DNA of 64,000 bases from Rhodospirillaceae bacterium (GCA_902571315.1 CACGBM010000001.1:28810-92809); one strand, 5' to 3'; counted from the stretch's first letter, positions 39,597 to 49,182 are shown. Translations and numbers: made by a program. Notes: generated by a model from the sequence alone, not told the origin.

Positions 39597-40148
39597 TCAT
39601 TTTTTCAAAAAATTTAATAATTCTGAATATGCGTAATTTAGCTTTATAATATCTTCCTCACTATTATTTTTATTAACATCAGGGTGAAATCTTTTCACCA
39701 TTTTTTTGTACTGTTTTTTTAAATCAGATATATTAAAAGGAAATTTAATTTCTAAAATTTTTGCACAATTTTTTAAAGTATTATTTTTAATCTTATTTAT
39801 TGGTTCTGAGTAAGTGGCATTCAAATTTTCATCTTCCAACCCCTCACTTTCTAAAAATTGATATTTTTTTATTTTTTCCCAGGTTGGTCTATGCCATCTA
39901 GCGTCATTAGAAATTTCATTATATATTTCATCAGTTGTTCTACCTTTAAAATAATCCCAACCTTTATTATAAAGTTTGACATGCTCTAAACAAAACCATT
40001 TAAATTCTCTCAATTTGTCTCTAGATGTAGGAGCTTTATATTCGCCTTTTTTTTGGCAGTTCCCCCATTCGCAATATTTCGTGAGCCCTAAAAGCTCATC
40101 ATTTTCTTCTTCAAAATGATAAGCAAAGCTTTTTTTATTTTTATTCAT
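39597..40148 (-). CDS. J-domain (DnaJ-like) protein next to cobS
   Basis: 183-aa protein with a C-terminal J domain (about residues 118-180) including the essential HPD in KRFHPDVNKNN. The N-terminal half has CEWGNCQKKGEYKAP and FKWFCLEHVKLYNKGWDYFKG, a conserved Cys-containing module found in this alphaproteobacterial DnaJ-like family. It probably recruits DnaK to an unknown client; genomic linkage to cobS-cobT suggests the chelatase. Divergent from bolA across 53 nt. Confidence 0.9.
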   Translation of the reverse strand: MNKNKKSFAYHFEEENDELLGLTKYCEWGNCQKKGEYKAPTSRDKLREFKWFCLEHVKLYNKGWDYFKGRTTDEIYNEISNDARWHRPTWEKIKKYQFLESEGLEDENLNATYSEPINKIKNNTLKNCAKILEIKFPFNISDLKKQYKKMVKRFHPDVNKNNSEEDIIKLNYAYSELLNFLKK

Positions 40149-40201
40149 AATTATTATAATATTATGTTATTTTATCTTATTAGCAATAGTAGGTATTAAT
40201 A

Positions 40202-40474
40202 ATGAATAAAGATTCTAGAAAAAAAAGAATTGAGAAAATATTGAAAAAAAATTTTTCGCCTAAAATACTTTTTATAAGAGACGATAGTAAAAAGCATGAG
40301 GGTCATACTCAAATTGAAGAAAACTCGATAGAAACTCACTTTTTTATAAGAATGACATTAGATAATAATAATTCTATGAATAGAGTAAACTTGCATAGAA
40401 AAGTATACAGTTTGTTAGATAATGAATTCGCTTCTGGATTACATGCATTAGAGCTAGATCTTAAAGGTTTCTAA
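40202..40474 (+). CDS. bolA: BolA family protein
   Basis: 90-aa BolA-fold protein. The segment DDSKKHEGHTQIEENSIETHFFIRM has the conserved His that binds Fe-S clusters with monothiol glutaredoxins, and NRVNLHRKVYSLLDNE is the second signature. Family members act in iron-sulphur trafficking and stress response. Coding ends overlap convergent CorC-like gene by 4 nt. No glutaredoxin partner lies nearby. Confidence 0.93.
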   Translation: MNKDSRKKRIEKILKKNFSPKILFIRDDSKKHEGHTQIEENSIETHFFIRMTLDNNNSMNRVNLHRKVYSLLDNEFASGLHALELDLKGF

Positions 40475-41715
40475 GCTTTATTTTTTTTTATCAAAACCTT
40501 AGTAATTCTAGTTTGACTTCTTGATATGATATTGATAATGGAATTTTTTATAACAAAACTTTCGCCAGCTTCGGGAATTCGTTTTGCCGTGTTAATAATT
40601 AGTCCTGCTATTGTTGAAGCAGAGTTTTCTGGTAGTTTAAAATTGAATTTTCTATTTAAATCTCTAATCGTAACATTTCCATTAACGTAAATATTACCAT
40701 TATCATCATATAAAAGGTTAGAGGAAGGATAATCATGTTCATCCTCTATTTGTCCTACTATCTCTTCTAAAATATCTTCTAATGTAATTAGTCCTAAAAG
40801 TACACCATATTCATCAACTACAAAAGCCATTTGCTTTTGCTTTTCTCTAAATTCATTTAGTTGGCCTAGCAAATTAGTAGTTTCAGGAACAAACCAAGGC
40901 TCTTGTAAAACGTTCTTAACATCAAATTTTTCAACCAAAAGTGATCTTAGCAAATCCTTAACATGCATAATACCAATAATATTTTCTGAATTATTTTTCC
41001 AAACTGGAAATCTTGAATATGGAGTTTCATTGGCAAGTTTAGAAAAAAAATCTTTATTCTCGTTAATATCTACACTAAAAATATCTTTTCTATGTATCAT
41101 AACCTCATGGATTTCTCTATCTTTTAAATCTAAAATACTTTCTAACATGAACCTATTATCTTTTACCATTTCTCCTTCTTTAGCTGCTAATAAAATGGCC
41201 CCTCTTATTCTATCTTCATTATTATTATTATCGGTTTTAGTTTTATTGAAGCTTAATAAAAAATGAATTAATTTTTGAATTAAATAGTTAACAGGAGACA
41301 AAACCCAAACAAAAAATATTAATAAAGGTGTATAAAACATTAATAAAGTATCAGGTTTTCTTATTGCGTAAATTTTGGGCAATACCTCAGCAAAAATGAA
41401 TATTAAAGAGGTCATAACTAAAGTTGAATACAATATTCCTATTGGACCGAAAGATTTTATTAATATATTTGTTGCTAAAGCTGAAGAAAGAATATTAACT
41501 AAATTATTTCCCAGCAATATCGCACTAATTATAATTTCCTTTTTTTTTAATAGTTTTTGAGTTTTTATTGCTTTTTTATCTTCTTCTGATACCTTTTTCT
41601 GTATTAAAGGTTCCGATATACTTGTTATTGCTGTTTCCGAAGAAGAAAAAAATCCTGATAAAATTATTAAAAAAAAGATAATTAAGATTTGAATAAATAA
41701 ATATAATTCAGGCAT
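40471..41715 (-). CDS. CNNM/CorC-HlyC family transmembrane protein with CBS domains
   Basis: 414-aa membrane protein: an N-terminal DUF21 (CNNM) domain with three to four membrane helices (LFIQILIIFFLIILSGFFSSSETA at the start), a pair of CBS domains (about 200-320; MIHRKDIFSVD and FVVDEYGVLLGLITLEDILEEIVG), and a C-terminal CorC_HlyC domain. The family is linked to magnesium or cobalt efflux. Its ATG overlaps the aroB stop as TAATG, so it rides in the aroK-aroB operon, an order seen in other alphaproteobacteria. Confidence 0.92.
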   Translation of the reverse strand: MPELYLFIQILIIFFLIILSGFFSSSETAITSISEPLIQKKVSEEDKKAIKTQKLLKKKEIIISAILLGNNLVNILSSALATNILIKSFGPIGILYSTLVMTSLIFIFAEVLPKIYAIRKPDTLLMFYTPLLIFFVWVLSPVNYLIQKLIHFLLSFNKTKTDNNNNEDRIRGAILLAAKEGEMVKDNRFMLESILDLKDREIHEVMIHRKDIFSVDINENKDFFSKLANETPYSRFPVWKNNSENIIGIMHVKDLLRSLLVEKFDVKNVLQEPWFVPETTNLLGQLNEFREKQKQMAFVVDEYGVLLGLITLEDILEEIVGQIEDEHDYPSSNLLYDDNGNIYVNGNVTIRDLNRKFNFKLPENSASTIAGLIINTAKRIPEAGESFVIKNSIINIISRSQTRITKVLIKKNKA

Positions 41716-42815
41716 TAAATTAAAAATTCCTCGATTGTTTTTTTAACTATTGCATTGTCAATATTTTTTTTTATAAAGGCAGAACCTATACCCCTGCATA
41801 AAATAAACTGAATATTGCCTTTATAAGACTTTTTATCTTTTTGCATTTTATCTAAAATATCTTTGCTTAGCCATTTTTTTTTATCAGATAGATTATTTAA
41901 TTTAATTGGTAATTTAAGTCTTTTTAAGTGAGTTTCCAATAAATTAAAATCTTTTTGTTTAGCATAACCTAAATTACATGATAATTTCATTGCCATTAAC
42001 ATTCCAACAGATACTGCTTCACCATGTCTTGTTTTATAATTTAACTCATTTTCTAATGCATGAGCAAAGGTATGGCCAAAATTTAAAAGCATTCTACTTT
42101 TTTTTTCTTTTTCATCTAATTTTACAATTTTTGCCTTTTTCTTTACACAAGTCGAGATTACTTTAATTATCTTTTCAGTTGTTAAACTTAAATTATCTTT
42201 GACATTTTTATTTAACCAATCAAAAAATATTTTATCATCGATCAAACTATATTTAATGACCTCTGCATAACCAGCTAACAAATCTTTTCTTGGTAAAGTA
42301 CTAAGAGTATTTGGATCAATGAAGACAGCAGATGGTTGATAGAAAGTTCCAATAAGATTTTTTCCTAATTTGGAATTTATTGCTGTTTTCCCTCCTACTG
42401 AACTATCAACTTGGGCTAAAAGAGTGGTTGGAATTTGAATAAATTTGACTCCTCTTAATATCACTGAAGATAAAAAACCTGCTAAGTCTCCAACAATACC
42501 ACCACCCAACGCGTAAATTATGTCATTCCTGTTAATTCCCTTTTTAATAATTTTTTCTGATAAATATTCTAAATTCTTAAAAGATTTACTTCTTTCACCA
42601 CTTAGCACAGAATATGAGTTCACTTTTATACTTTGGAAAGTAAGTTTATCTTCTAATTTTTTTAAATAAAACTTTTTTACATTATTATCAGTAATTATGA
42701 TAGCTTTACAACCAGGGTAATTTTTTTTGTGAAATCTTGCTATATAATCAAAAATATTATGATTTAAAAAAATATAATATTTTTTATCTTCTAAATTAAT
42801 CTGAACTTTAATCAT
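41715..42815 (-). CDS. aroB: 3-dehydroquinate synthase
   Basis: Second step of the shikimate pathway. The NAD-binding motif YALGGGIVGDLAGFLSS, then IPTTLLAQVDSSVGGKTAIN and the metal-ligand region NFGHTFAHALE with RHGEAVSVGM are complete. 366 aa is typical. The start overlaps the aroK stop by 4 nt (ATGA) and the stop overlaps the CorC-like gene (TAATG). With chorismate mutase and tyrA in the window it indicates aromatic amino acid prototrophy. Confidence 0.97.
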   Translation of the reverse strand: MIKVQINLEDKKYYIFLNHNIFDYIARFHKKNYPGCKAIIITDNNVKKFYLKKLEDKLTFQSIKVNSYSVLSGERSKSFKNLEYLSEKIIKKGINRNDIIYALGGGIVGDLAGFLSSVILRGVKFIQIPTTLLAQVDSSVGGKTAINSKLGKNLIGTFYQPSAVFIDPNTLSTLPRKDLLAGYAEVIKYSLIDDKIFFDWLNKNVKDNLSLTTEKIIKVISTCVKKKAKIVKLDEKEKKSRMLLNFGHTFAHALENELNYKTRHGEAVSVGMLMAMKLSCNLGYAKQKDFNLLETHLKRLKLPIKLNNLSDKKKWLSKDILDKMQKDKKSYKGNIQFILCRGIGSAFIKKNIDNAIVKKTIEEFLI

Positions 42816-43378
42816 TTTTTATAATTTATGTATTCATTAATTTTTTTAATTATTATAGCAGTCATTTTATCTTTACTAGTTATTTTTAAATCTACTCTTA
42901 CATTTGCCTTTTGATAGTAAAGCATTCGATCTTTTAAAAGCTTTTCCAGCTTTTCTTTTGTATTGTAAGTTAAGGTTAAAGGACGCTTATATTTTGACTT
43001 CTTTAGCCTATTATAAATAATATCTATATTGCCATTTAGCCAAATACTTATTCCAACAGAATTTATTAATTGTCTAATGTTTTTATTTAAGTAAGCGCCT
43101 CCTCCTAAAGACATTACAAAACCTTTACTTTTATTATCTTTAATTTTATTAATAATTATTGATTCTTCTACTAATCTAAATTTGTTTTCTCCATATTTTT
43201 TAAAATACTCATTTATTGAGCAACCTATAGCCACTTCAATTTCTTTATCGCTATCAAAGAAAGGTAAATAAAGCATAGAAGCCAAACGTTTGCCGATAGT
43301 TGTTTTACCAGTAGCCATGAAACCAACTAAAAAAAATTTTTCCATTTTTAATATTTTATTTAAATTAATTTCATTCAA
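42812..43378 (-). CDS. aroK: shikimate kinase
   Basis: Phosphorylates shikimate with ATP. P-loop GFMATGKTTIGKRLA, Asp pair region FFDSDKEIE, Arg in ENKFRLVEESI, and MSLGGGAYLN are present. Two starts are possible: ATG 43378 (188 aa) and ATG 43345 (MEKFFLVGFM, 177 aa), the latter closer to the family norm; neither has a clear ribosome-binding site. It is the first gene of aroK-aroB-corC-like and diverges from the small membrane protein gene at 43457. Confidence 0.95.
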   Translation of the reverse strand: MNEINLNKILKMEKFFLVGFMATGKTTIGKRLASMLYLPFFDSDKEIEVAIGCSINEYFKKYGENKFRLVEESIIINKIKDNKSKGFVMSLGGGAYLNKNIRQLINSVGISIWLNGNIDIIYNRLKKSKYKRPLTLTYNTKEKLEKLLKDRMLYYQKANVRVDLKITSKDKMTAIIIKKINEYINYKK

Positions 43379-43456
43379 TAGGTATTTGTTTTATGATTAG
43401 TTTTAAAGTATATTAAATTATAGTACATAACAAAATAATTTCATTGAAAAAATTTT

Positions 43457-43600
43457 ATGATTATAAAAAAGTTTTTGATTTTTAGTGTTTTAATAATTTT
43501 AGGACTTATTATCTTTGTAATATTCATTTGGGACATACCGGCTCCGCAAGAAAAAATAGAAAAAAATATAGAAATACATAGGTTAAAAAATAATGAATAG
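43457..43600 (+). CDS. small single-pass membrane protein with WDIPAP motif
   Basis: A 47-aa open frame: a basic start (MIIKKF), one long membrane helix, then WDIPAP and a short charged tail ending LKNNE. Similar tiny proteins with a membrane helix followed by W-D-I-P-x-P occur in other alphaproteobacteria as far as I recall, with no assigned function. The stop overlaps the start of the 615-aa gene by 8 nt, so the two are translationally coupled. It is missed by length filters but fills the gap and keeps a coherent protein pattern. Confidence 0.8.
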   Translation: MIIKKFLIFSVLIILGLIIFVIFIWDIPAPQEKIEKNIEIHRLKNNE

Positions 43601-45440
43601 ATATTTATTCATCATATTATTTGTTATTTTTTGTAGTAAATTATTTTCAGAAGAATCTCCTAAAAAGATAATAGTAATAGAGGAAAATTTAGAGCTAGAA
43701 AATAGCAGTGATAATCTTAATGATAATGATAACAAAAACGAGAGTGAGATCTATTTAGAAAAAGAGATTAATGAATCAGGTAGTAAAGAATATAAAAATT
43801 TAATAGTAGTTGATGACATACCTAGAGAGTATAATGATTGGTATGGGATATTGTCTAGAGAGCAGGGAGGTCTAGGGTGGTCGATGTGGGGAAGTACAAA
43901 CAGCCAGCTAGCGTTGAGTTTATTAAAGGAAACGAATTTCTTCACTAAATCACCAACACTATTGGACTTAACATCTAAAATATTAATGTCCAGAGCTCAA
44001 AAGCCTATAGAAAAAAAAAATAAAGGGGTTGAAATACCATTAAACGATGATAAAAAACTGAAATATTTAAAAGCAAAAATTACTGTTTTAGGAGATATTG
44101 GAGATACTTCGAGTATAGCAAAACTTATAGACAATATTCCATTGGAAATAAAAAATGATAATTTCTATAGTTTAATATATGATTTAAGGCAATCTGATAA
44201 AGACATTCCTTATATTTGTAGTGAGTTACAAAAAAAAAATTTTGACCTACAAAAAGATATTGAGAAAAGAAAGACACTCATAGCGTGTAATATTGCTATT
44301 AACAAATATAATCAAGCGCAACTTGCCTTAGATTTATTAGAAAATGACTCTATTGAAAGCATATCTTATATTCAAAAGGTACGTAGCTTTTTAGAAAAAC
44401 CTTCTGTTAAAACTTTATTATTAGATAAAAATAATTTAGAAAATAAAAATCTTAAAATTATAAGTTTGAGTGATTATAAAATAGCTAAACAGATTTTTTC
44501 ACAGGACGCATTAACACTAAATAAAATTATTTATGATATGAAACTTTACAGTATCAAAGACCAACTAGAATCTTTAGAAAAATTAGTAAGTAGTGGTTTG
44601 TATGATCCTATTTTTTTAAAGAATGCTTACACAAATTATTATATTACAATTAAGGATACAATAAATTTAGATAACTTTCTACAAGAGGATAATGACAATT
44701 CTTTGGAATTTAGAGTAAGTTTATTTCATCTCATTAATAATACTATATCCGATATAGATAGAGCAAAACTTTTAAATTTACTATGGATAAAAGCAGAAGA
44801 AATAAATATAGAAAAAGCTATTTATTCAATAACTATAAGTTCTATAAATTCACTAACACCTCAGAGAGAATTAAGCTGGTTTATATATCCTGTATCAAGA
44901 GCACTTATAAGTAACAAGAACATTAAGGAGGTTAAGAATTGGTTATTTTTCATAACTAAAGACTTTGAAGATAGAGCTATAATAGATATAAACTTTTGTA
45001 AAATGTTATTATTATTATATATTGCGGATACAGATTTAAATAAATCAAATTTAAAGATACCTGATATTAATTTTTTGCTGAATGTACTCTATAATAGCTT
45101 AGAAGTAAAAAAAGAAAATATATACAATCTTATGATTACTTTAAAGGCTCTAAATTATGAAATCTCATCAGAGTTATGGGAGAGTTTTTATATCAATGAA
45201 TATAAAAGCTTTAGCTCAAAATTAGATGGAAACAAAACTAATCTTTTCTTTTTATTAGAAGAGTCTGTAAGAAAAAGAAATTTAGCTGAGACTGTATTTA
45301 TTACAATAGATTTATTGAATTCATCAAAAAAAGAAGAATTGAATTTTTATTATTTATACAAATCAATTTATTCACTTAATAATATAGGATTGAGAGAGTA
45401 TGCAAGAAACTTTGGTTTAGAAATAAATTTGGGTTTATAA
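43593..45440 (+). CDS. uncharacterised exported 615-aa helical protein
   Basis: No family recognised with confidence. N-terminal signal peptide (RYLFIILFVIFCSKLFS, cleavage near residue 19), an acidic Asn/Asp/Glu-rich linker to about residue 65, a conserved-looking block near 72-105 containing IPREYNDWYGILSREQGG, and then about 500 residues that are nearly all helical, in repeat-like pairs, suggestive of an alpha-solenoid (TPR or similar). It should be periplasmic. It lies between the 47-aa membrane protein (8-nt overlap) and xerD (1-nt gap). The function cannot be deduced; scaffold or binding role is a guess. Confidence 0.8.
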   Translation: MNRYLFIILFVIFCSKLFSEESPKKIIVIEENLELENSSDNLNDNDNKNESEIYLEKEINESGSKEYKNLIVVDDIPREYNDWYGILSREQGGLGWSMWGSTNSQLALSLLKETNFFTKSPTLLDLTSKILMSRAQKPIEKKNKGVEIPLNDDKKLKYLKAKITVLGDIGDTSSIAKLIDNIPLEIKNDNFYSLIYDLRQSDKDIPYICSELQKKNFDLQKDIEKRKTLIACNIAINKYNQAQLALDLLENDSIESISYIQKVRSFLEKPSVKTLLLDKNNLENKNLKIISLSDYKIAKQIFSQDALTLNKIIYDMKLYSIKDQLESLEKLVSSGLYDPIFLKNAYTNYYITIKDTINLDNFLQEDNDNSLEFRVSLFHLINNTISDIDRAKLLNLLWIKAEEINIEKAIYSITISSINSLTPQRELSWFIYPVSRALISNKNIKEVKNWLFFITKDFEDRAIIDINFCKMLLLLYIADTDLNKSNLKIPDINFLLNVLYNSLEVKKENIYNLMITLKALNYEISSELWESFYINEYKSFSSKLDGNKTNLFFLLEESVRKRNLAETVFITIDLLNSSKKEELNFYYLYKSIYSLNNIGLREYARNFGLEINLGL

Positions 45441-45441
45441 A

Positions 45442-46377
45442 TTGAGAAGATTTATCAGTGATAATAAAGAACAAGATTTTATATTATTATTTTTAGAAAA
45501 GACTATTACGGAAAAAAATCTTACTAAATCTTCTGTTTATTCTTATGAAAATGACCTTAAAGGTTTTTACAGTTTTCTTAAAAAAAAAAAATATAGTTTA
45601 CTCTTCTGTACCTACGATAATATAACTTTATGGATAGAATCGTTAAAAGAACAATCATTTGAACAATCTACTATTATTAGAAAAGTTTCTACCTTAAGAC
45701 AGTTTTTTAATTTTTTGTTTACTGAAAAGTTTATATCAACAAATCCTATGACCAATATAATGACTCCTAAAAAGAACAATGTTTTGCCAAGATTTTTAGA
45801 TGAAGAGGATGTTAAAAAACTTTTAAATTATCTTGCTGTCAATAAGGATTCATTTAAGAATCTCCAAACTTTATTATTAACAGATCTTTTATATGCTACG
45901 GGCTTAAGAGTTTCAGAACTAGTCTCTATGAAACTAAGCAATTTAAATGAAGACTTAAATAGTATTTGTATATTAGGAAAAGGAAATAAAGAAAGAGTAA
46001 TTCCACTTGCTAAAATTACAAAAAAAATACTCTCTACATATATAAGTAGTCCAAATTTTTTAAGATCTAAAGCAACTTCTGGGAACATATGGCTTTTTCC
46101 TTCAAGAGGAAGTCACATAACTAGACAAGCTTATTACTATAAATTAAAGTCAATAGCAATCAAATCTGGCTTAAATTCTAATCATGTATCTCCTCACATG
46201 TTGAGGCATGCATTCGCTTCTCACATGCTAAAAAACGGGGCAGATTTGAAAGTCATCCAATATTTGCTTGGCCATGAAGACATATCTACAGTTCAAATAT
46301 ACACGCATATTAATTTAAAAGATTCATTAGAAGCAATAAAAAAACATCCTATCAGGAATACTTTACGTGAGGATTAA
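45442..46377 (+). CDS. xerD: tyrosine recombinase XerD
   Basis: Site-specific recombinase that resolves chromosome dimers at dif with XerC. The N-terminal SAM-like core-binding domain spans about residues 8-100; the catalytic domain shows Arg in YATGLRVSELVSM, HMLRHAFASHML and LGHEDISTVQIYTHI, giving the R-K-H-R-H-Y set. It starts with TTG at 45442, directly after the stop of the exported protein. At 311 aa, with neighbours being housekeeping genes and no attachment repeats, it is the Xer enzyme and not a mobile-element integrase. Confidence 0.93.
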   Translation: MRRFISDNKEQDFILLFLEKTITEKNLTKSSVYSYENDLKGFYSFLKKKKYSLLFCTYDNITLWIESLKEQSFEQSTIIRKVSTLRQFFNFLFTEKFISTNPMTNIMTPKKNNVLPRFLDEEDVKKLLNYLAVNKDSFKNLQTLLLTDLLYATGLRVSELVSMKLSNLNEDLNSICILGKGNKERVIPLAKITKKILSTYISSPNFLRSKATSGNIWLFPSRGSHITRQAYYYKLKSIAIKSGLNSNHVSPHMLRHAFASHMLKNGADLKVIQYLLGHEDISTVQIYTHINLKDSLEAIKKHPIRNTLRED

Positions 46378-46397
46378 ACTAATATATTTTTACTATA

Positions 46398-47378
46398 ATG
46401 ATAAATAACAATCAAATCGTAAAAATTAGATTAAACAGATCAGAGCTTGCAGTTCCTGGCTCAAGGGTAGACTTTTTTGAAAAAGCAGCTCAAAGCAAAG
46501 CAGATATAATATTTTTAGATTTAGAAGATTCGGTATCATTAGGGCAAAAATTAAGTGCAAGAGCAAATGTAATTGAGGCTGTTAATGACATTGACTGGAA
46601 AGGAAAAACACTATCAATAAGAGTAAATAGTCATGACACAGAGTTTATGGAAGAGGATATCAAACAAATTATGAAAAACACTTCCTCTAGACTAGATTTA
46701 CTAATGTTTCCAAAAGTAAATAGTGATAAAGAAGTATTTAAATTTGATAAGTTGGTTTCTAATTATGAAAATAAATTTAAAAGAAAAAAAAAACTTGGTT
46801 TTGAAATTATTATAGAAACAACTCTAGGTTTAATTAATATCAACCAAATAGCTCTTGCTAGTAAAAGAAATGAAGCTTTACATTTTGGATCTGCTGATTT
46901 TGCGGCCTCATTAGGAGCAAAAACTATTGATATAGGAGGTATTAGTCAAAATTATGGAGTTTTAAACAGCAGCGAAAAGAAAAGAAGTTTTGTTTTAAAT
47001 GATATGTGGCATTATGCATTATTTAAGATAGTATTAACTGCACATGCTTATGGATTAAGGGCGATCGACTGTCCCTTTGGTAATTTTTCAGATGAATTAG
47101 GTTTTAATTATGCAGCAAGAAGTACTTATACTATGGGTTTTGATGGCAAAATGTTAATACATCCATCACAAATACCATTATCTAATAAAATATTTTCTCC
47201 TACAGAAAAAGAAGTCTGTAATGCAAAAGAAATATTAGCACAAATGAAGTTAGCTGAAAAAAAAGGAAAAGGAGCTATTGCATTTAACGGAAAATTGTTA
47301 GATATTGTATCTATAAAACAAGCAAAAAATATTGTAGACATAGATAATTTAATTAAAAATAATAGAGAAAGTGAATGA
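46398..47378 (+). CDS. mcl: L-malyl-CoA / beta-methylmalyl-CoA lyase (HpcH/HpaI family)
   Basis: CitE-like lyase of 326 aa. The start region RLNRSELAVPGSR, FFEKAAQSKADIIFLDLEDSV and the metal-binding Glu and Asp (FEIIIETTLGL; HFGSADFAASLG) resemble Rhodobacter Mcl1, which cleaves malyl-CoA and methylmalyl-CoA to glyoxylate plus acetyl- or propionyl-CoA. This would fit ethylmalonyl-CoA or methylaspartate-type assimilation, but the other genes of those routes are not here. The stop overlaps accA by 4 nt. Confidence 0.87.
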   Translation: MINNNQIVKIRLNRSELAVPGSRVDFFEKAAQSKADIIFLDLEDSVSLGQKLSARANVIEAVNDIDWKGKTLSIRVNSHDTEFMEEDIKQIMKNTSSRLDLLMFPKVNSDKEVFKFDKLVSNYENKFKRKKKLGFEIIIETTLGLININQIALASKRNEALHFGSADFAASLGAKTIDIGGISQNYGVLNSSEKKRSFVLNDMWHYALFKIVLTAHAYGLRAIDCPFGNFSDELGFNYAARSTYTMGFDGKMLIHPSQIPLSNKIFSPTEKEVCNAKEILAQMKLAEKKGKGAIAFNGKLLDIVSIKQAKNIVDIDNLIKNNRESE

Positions 47379-48331
47379 AATTTTTTTTAGATTTTGAAGC
47401 AGAAATAGCTGAACTAGAAGCTAGAATAAACGAGCTTAGGCATGTAAGTAATGTTAAAGGCAACAAGATACTTGATGAAATTTCTAATCTAGAATTTAAA
47501 ACAAAAAAACTTCTAAAGGCTAAATATTCTTCGTTATCACCCTGGCAAAGAGTACAAGTTGCTAGGCACCCAGAAAGACCACATTTTATCGATTATATAA
47601 ACGGTATTTTTAAAGACTTTGAAGAGTTGAGTGGAGACAGAAACTTTGGACAAGATGATGCAATAATAGGTGGCTTAGCCTCCCTAAATGGACAGTCAGT
47701 AATGATTATTGGCCAAGAAAAAGGTAACGATACTAGTAGTAGAATAAAACGAAATTTTGGTATGGCTAAACCTGAAGGTTATAGAAAATCAGTGAGACTG
47801 ATGAACTTAGCTAATAAGTTTAATTTACCAATTCTTACGTTTGTAGATACCGCAGGAGCCTATCCTGGAGTGGGTGCTGAACAAAGAGGTCAGTCCGAAG
47901 CTATAGCATCATCAATTAAAACCTGCTTGAATGTAAATGTGCCTTTAATAAGTATAATTATAGGAGAAGGAGGCTCTGGAGGAGCTGTAGCAATAGCTAC
48001 AGCAGATAGAGTTTTAATGTTAGAAAATTCAGTTTATTCAGTTATTTCGCCAGAAGGTTGTGCCTCAATATTATGGCAAAAAGAAGGGTTCGATGAAATT
48101 GCTGCCAATAGCTTAAGATTGACTTCTAGTGACTTAATCAAGCTTAAAGTTATTGATGAAATTATAAGTGAACCTATAGGAGGGGCACATAGGGATGTAG
48201 ATACAACTGTTGAAAATGTTAAACAAAGTATTTTAAAAAATCTAAAGGAACTAGGTGCTAACAAAAACTTAAGTTTACTATCTTTGAGACGTAAAAAATA
48301 TTTGAAATATGGATCAACACTTAGAGTTTAA
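47375..48331 (+). CDS. accA: acetyl-CoA carboxylase carboxyltransferase subunit alpha
   Basis: Alpha subunit of the carboxyltransferase that makes malonyl-CoA for fatty-acid synthesis. FLDFEAEIAELEARINELR at the N-terminus, RHPERPHFIDYI, VDTAGAYPGVGAEQRGQSEA, and IIGEGGSGGAVAIATADRV are diagnostic. 318 aa is normal. It begins within the last codons of the malyl-CoA lyase gene (ATGA). AccD is not in the window. Confidence 0.97.
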   Translation: MKFFLDFEAEIAELEARINELRHVSNVKGNKILDEISNLEFKTKKLLKAKYSSLSPWQRVQVARHPERPHFIDYINGIFKDFEELSGDRNFGQDDAIIGGLASLNGQSVMIIGQEKGNDTSSRIKRNFGMAKPEGYRKSVRLMNLANKFNLPILTFVDTAGAYPGVGAEQRGQSEAIASSIKTCLNVNVPLISIIIGEGGSGGAVAIATADRVLMLENSVYSVISPEGCASILWQKEGFDEIAANSLRLTSSDLIKLKVIDEIISEPIGGAHRDVDTTVENVKQSILKNLKELGANKNLSLLSLRRKKYLKYGSTLRV

Positions 48332-48336
48332 TAAGT

Positions 48337-49176
48337 TTGTCGCTGCTAAGAAAATTTCAAAATCTAAATAATTTTACCTACAATGATGATTATTATTGCT
48401 TAATTTGCGATAGAAGTAACATAGGTTATGTACATAAAGAAATAGCAAAACACTTAATAGTTGATGTTAAAGGTATTTCTCTATTAGAAAAAAATATTTT
48501 TTTTGATAACACATCTAAATTTGAGCTTAAGAAAATTATTTTAAGAATAACTAAAGTCTTAAGTCAGAAAAAGAAGCTTTTTACACCTGCTGATGAATTA
48601 TTTTCTTGCAGACTGACTGTCGATAGTAGAGAGCTATTCAAATTAGATAGAAAATTAGTAGAATTTCTGGGAATAAGGGGTTACGGAGTTCATTTAATAG
48701 CTTACATAAAAAACAAAAACTCCTATAAATTATGGGTGCCGAAAAGAAATAAAAATAAATTAGTTTCACCATCAAAACTTGATAACACTGTAGCAGGAGG
48801 AGTTAAAGCGGGAGAAACCATTATTAGTGCTTTAGAGAGAGAAGGCTATGAAGAAGCTGGCCTAAAAAAGAAGGAGCTTCATAGAGCAAAACTAGTTGGA
48901 ACTGTAAATTATAATTGGAAAAATAGTCCATATACACTAAGAAGGGATACATTATATCTTTTTGATTTAGAGGTAGATGAAAATTTTAAGCCTTTCTGTT
49001 TAGACGGAGAAGTAGAAAAATTTCAATTAATGGACTGGAAAAAAATTTTAAAATTAATGCAAAAGACAAACATGATAAAAAATAATTGTAATATTGTCTT
49101 TTTTAATTTTATGGTTAGACATAGTTTAATTAATAATAAACTAGAAAAAAATTATGAAAAAATACTTAAACTCTAA
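48337..49176 (+). CDS. NUDIX hydrolase with DUF4743 N-terminal domain
   Basis: 279-aa protein. The N-terminal 120 residues match the DUF4743 type found before NUDIX domains; the NUDIX box reads GGVKAGETIISALEREGYEEAG (about residues 152-173) and has all catalytic Glu and Arg positions of Gx5Ex7REx2EExG. Eukaryotic relatives include the TPK-associated Tnr3 NUDIX that acts on thiamine diphosphate analogues. The start is TTG 48337, as no ATG lies near the conserved N-terminus. It follows accA by 5 nt. Confidence 0.85.
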   Translation: MSLLRKFQNLNNFTYNDDYYCLICDRSNIGYVHKEIAKHLIVDVKGISLLEKNIFFDNTSKFELKKIILRITKVLSQKKKLFTPADELFSCRLTVDSRELFKLDRKLVEFLGIRGYGVHLIAYIKNKNSYKLWVPKRNKNKLVSPSKLDNTVAGGVKAGETIISALEREGYEEAGLKKKELHRAKLVGTVNYNWKNSPYTLRRDTLYLFDLEVDENFKPFCLDGEVEKFQLMDWKKILKLMQKTNMIKNNCNIVFFNFMVRHSLINNKLEKNYEKILKL

Positions 49177-49182
49177 TAAAAC

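Noticed and set aside
45442..46377. Tyrosine recombinase as integrase of a mobile element
   Set aside because: Sequence is XerD-like, neighbours are housekeeping genes, and there are no flanking direct repeats or tRNA.
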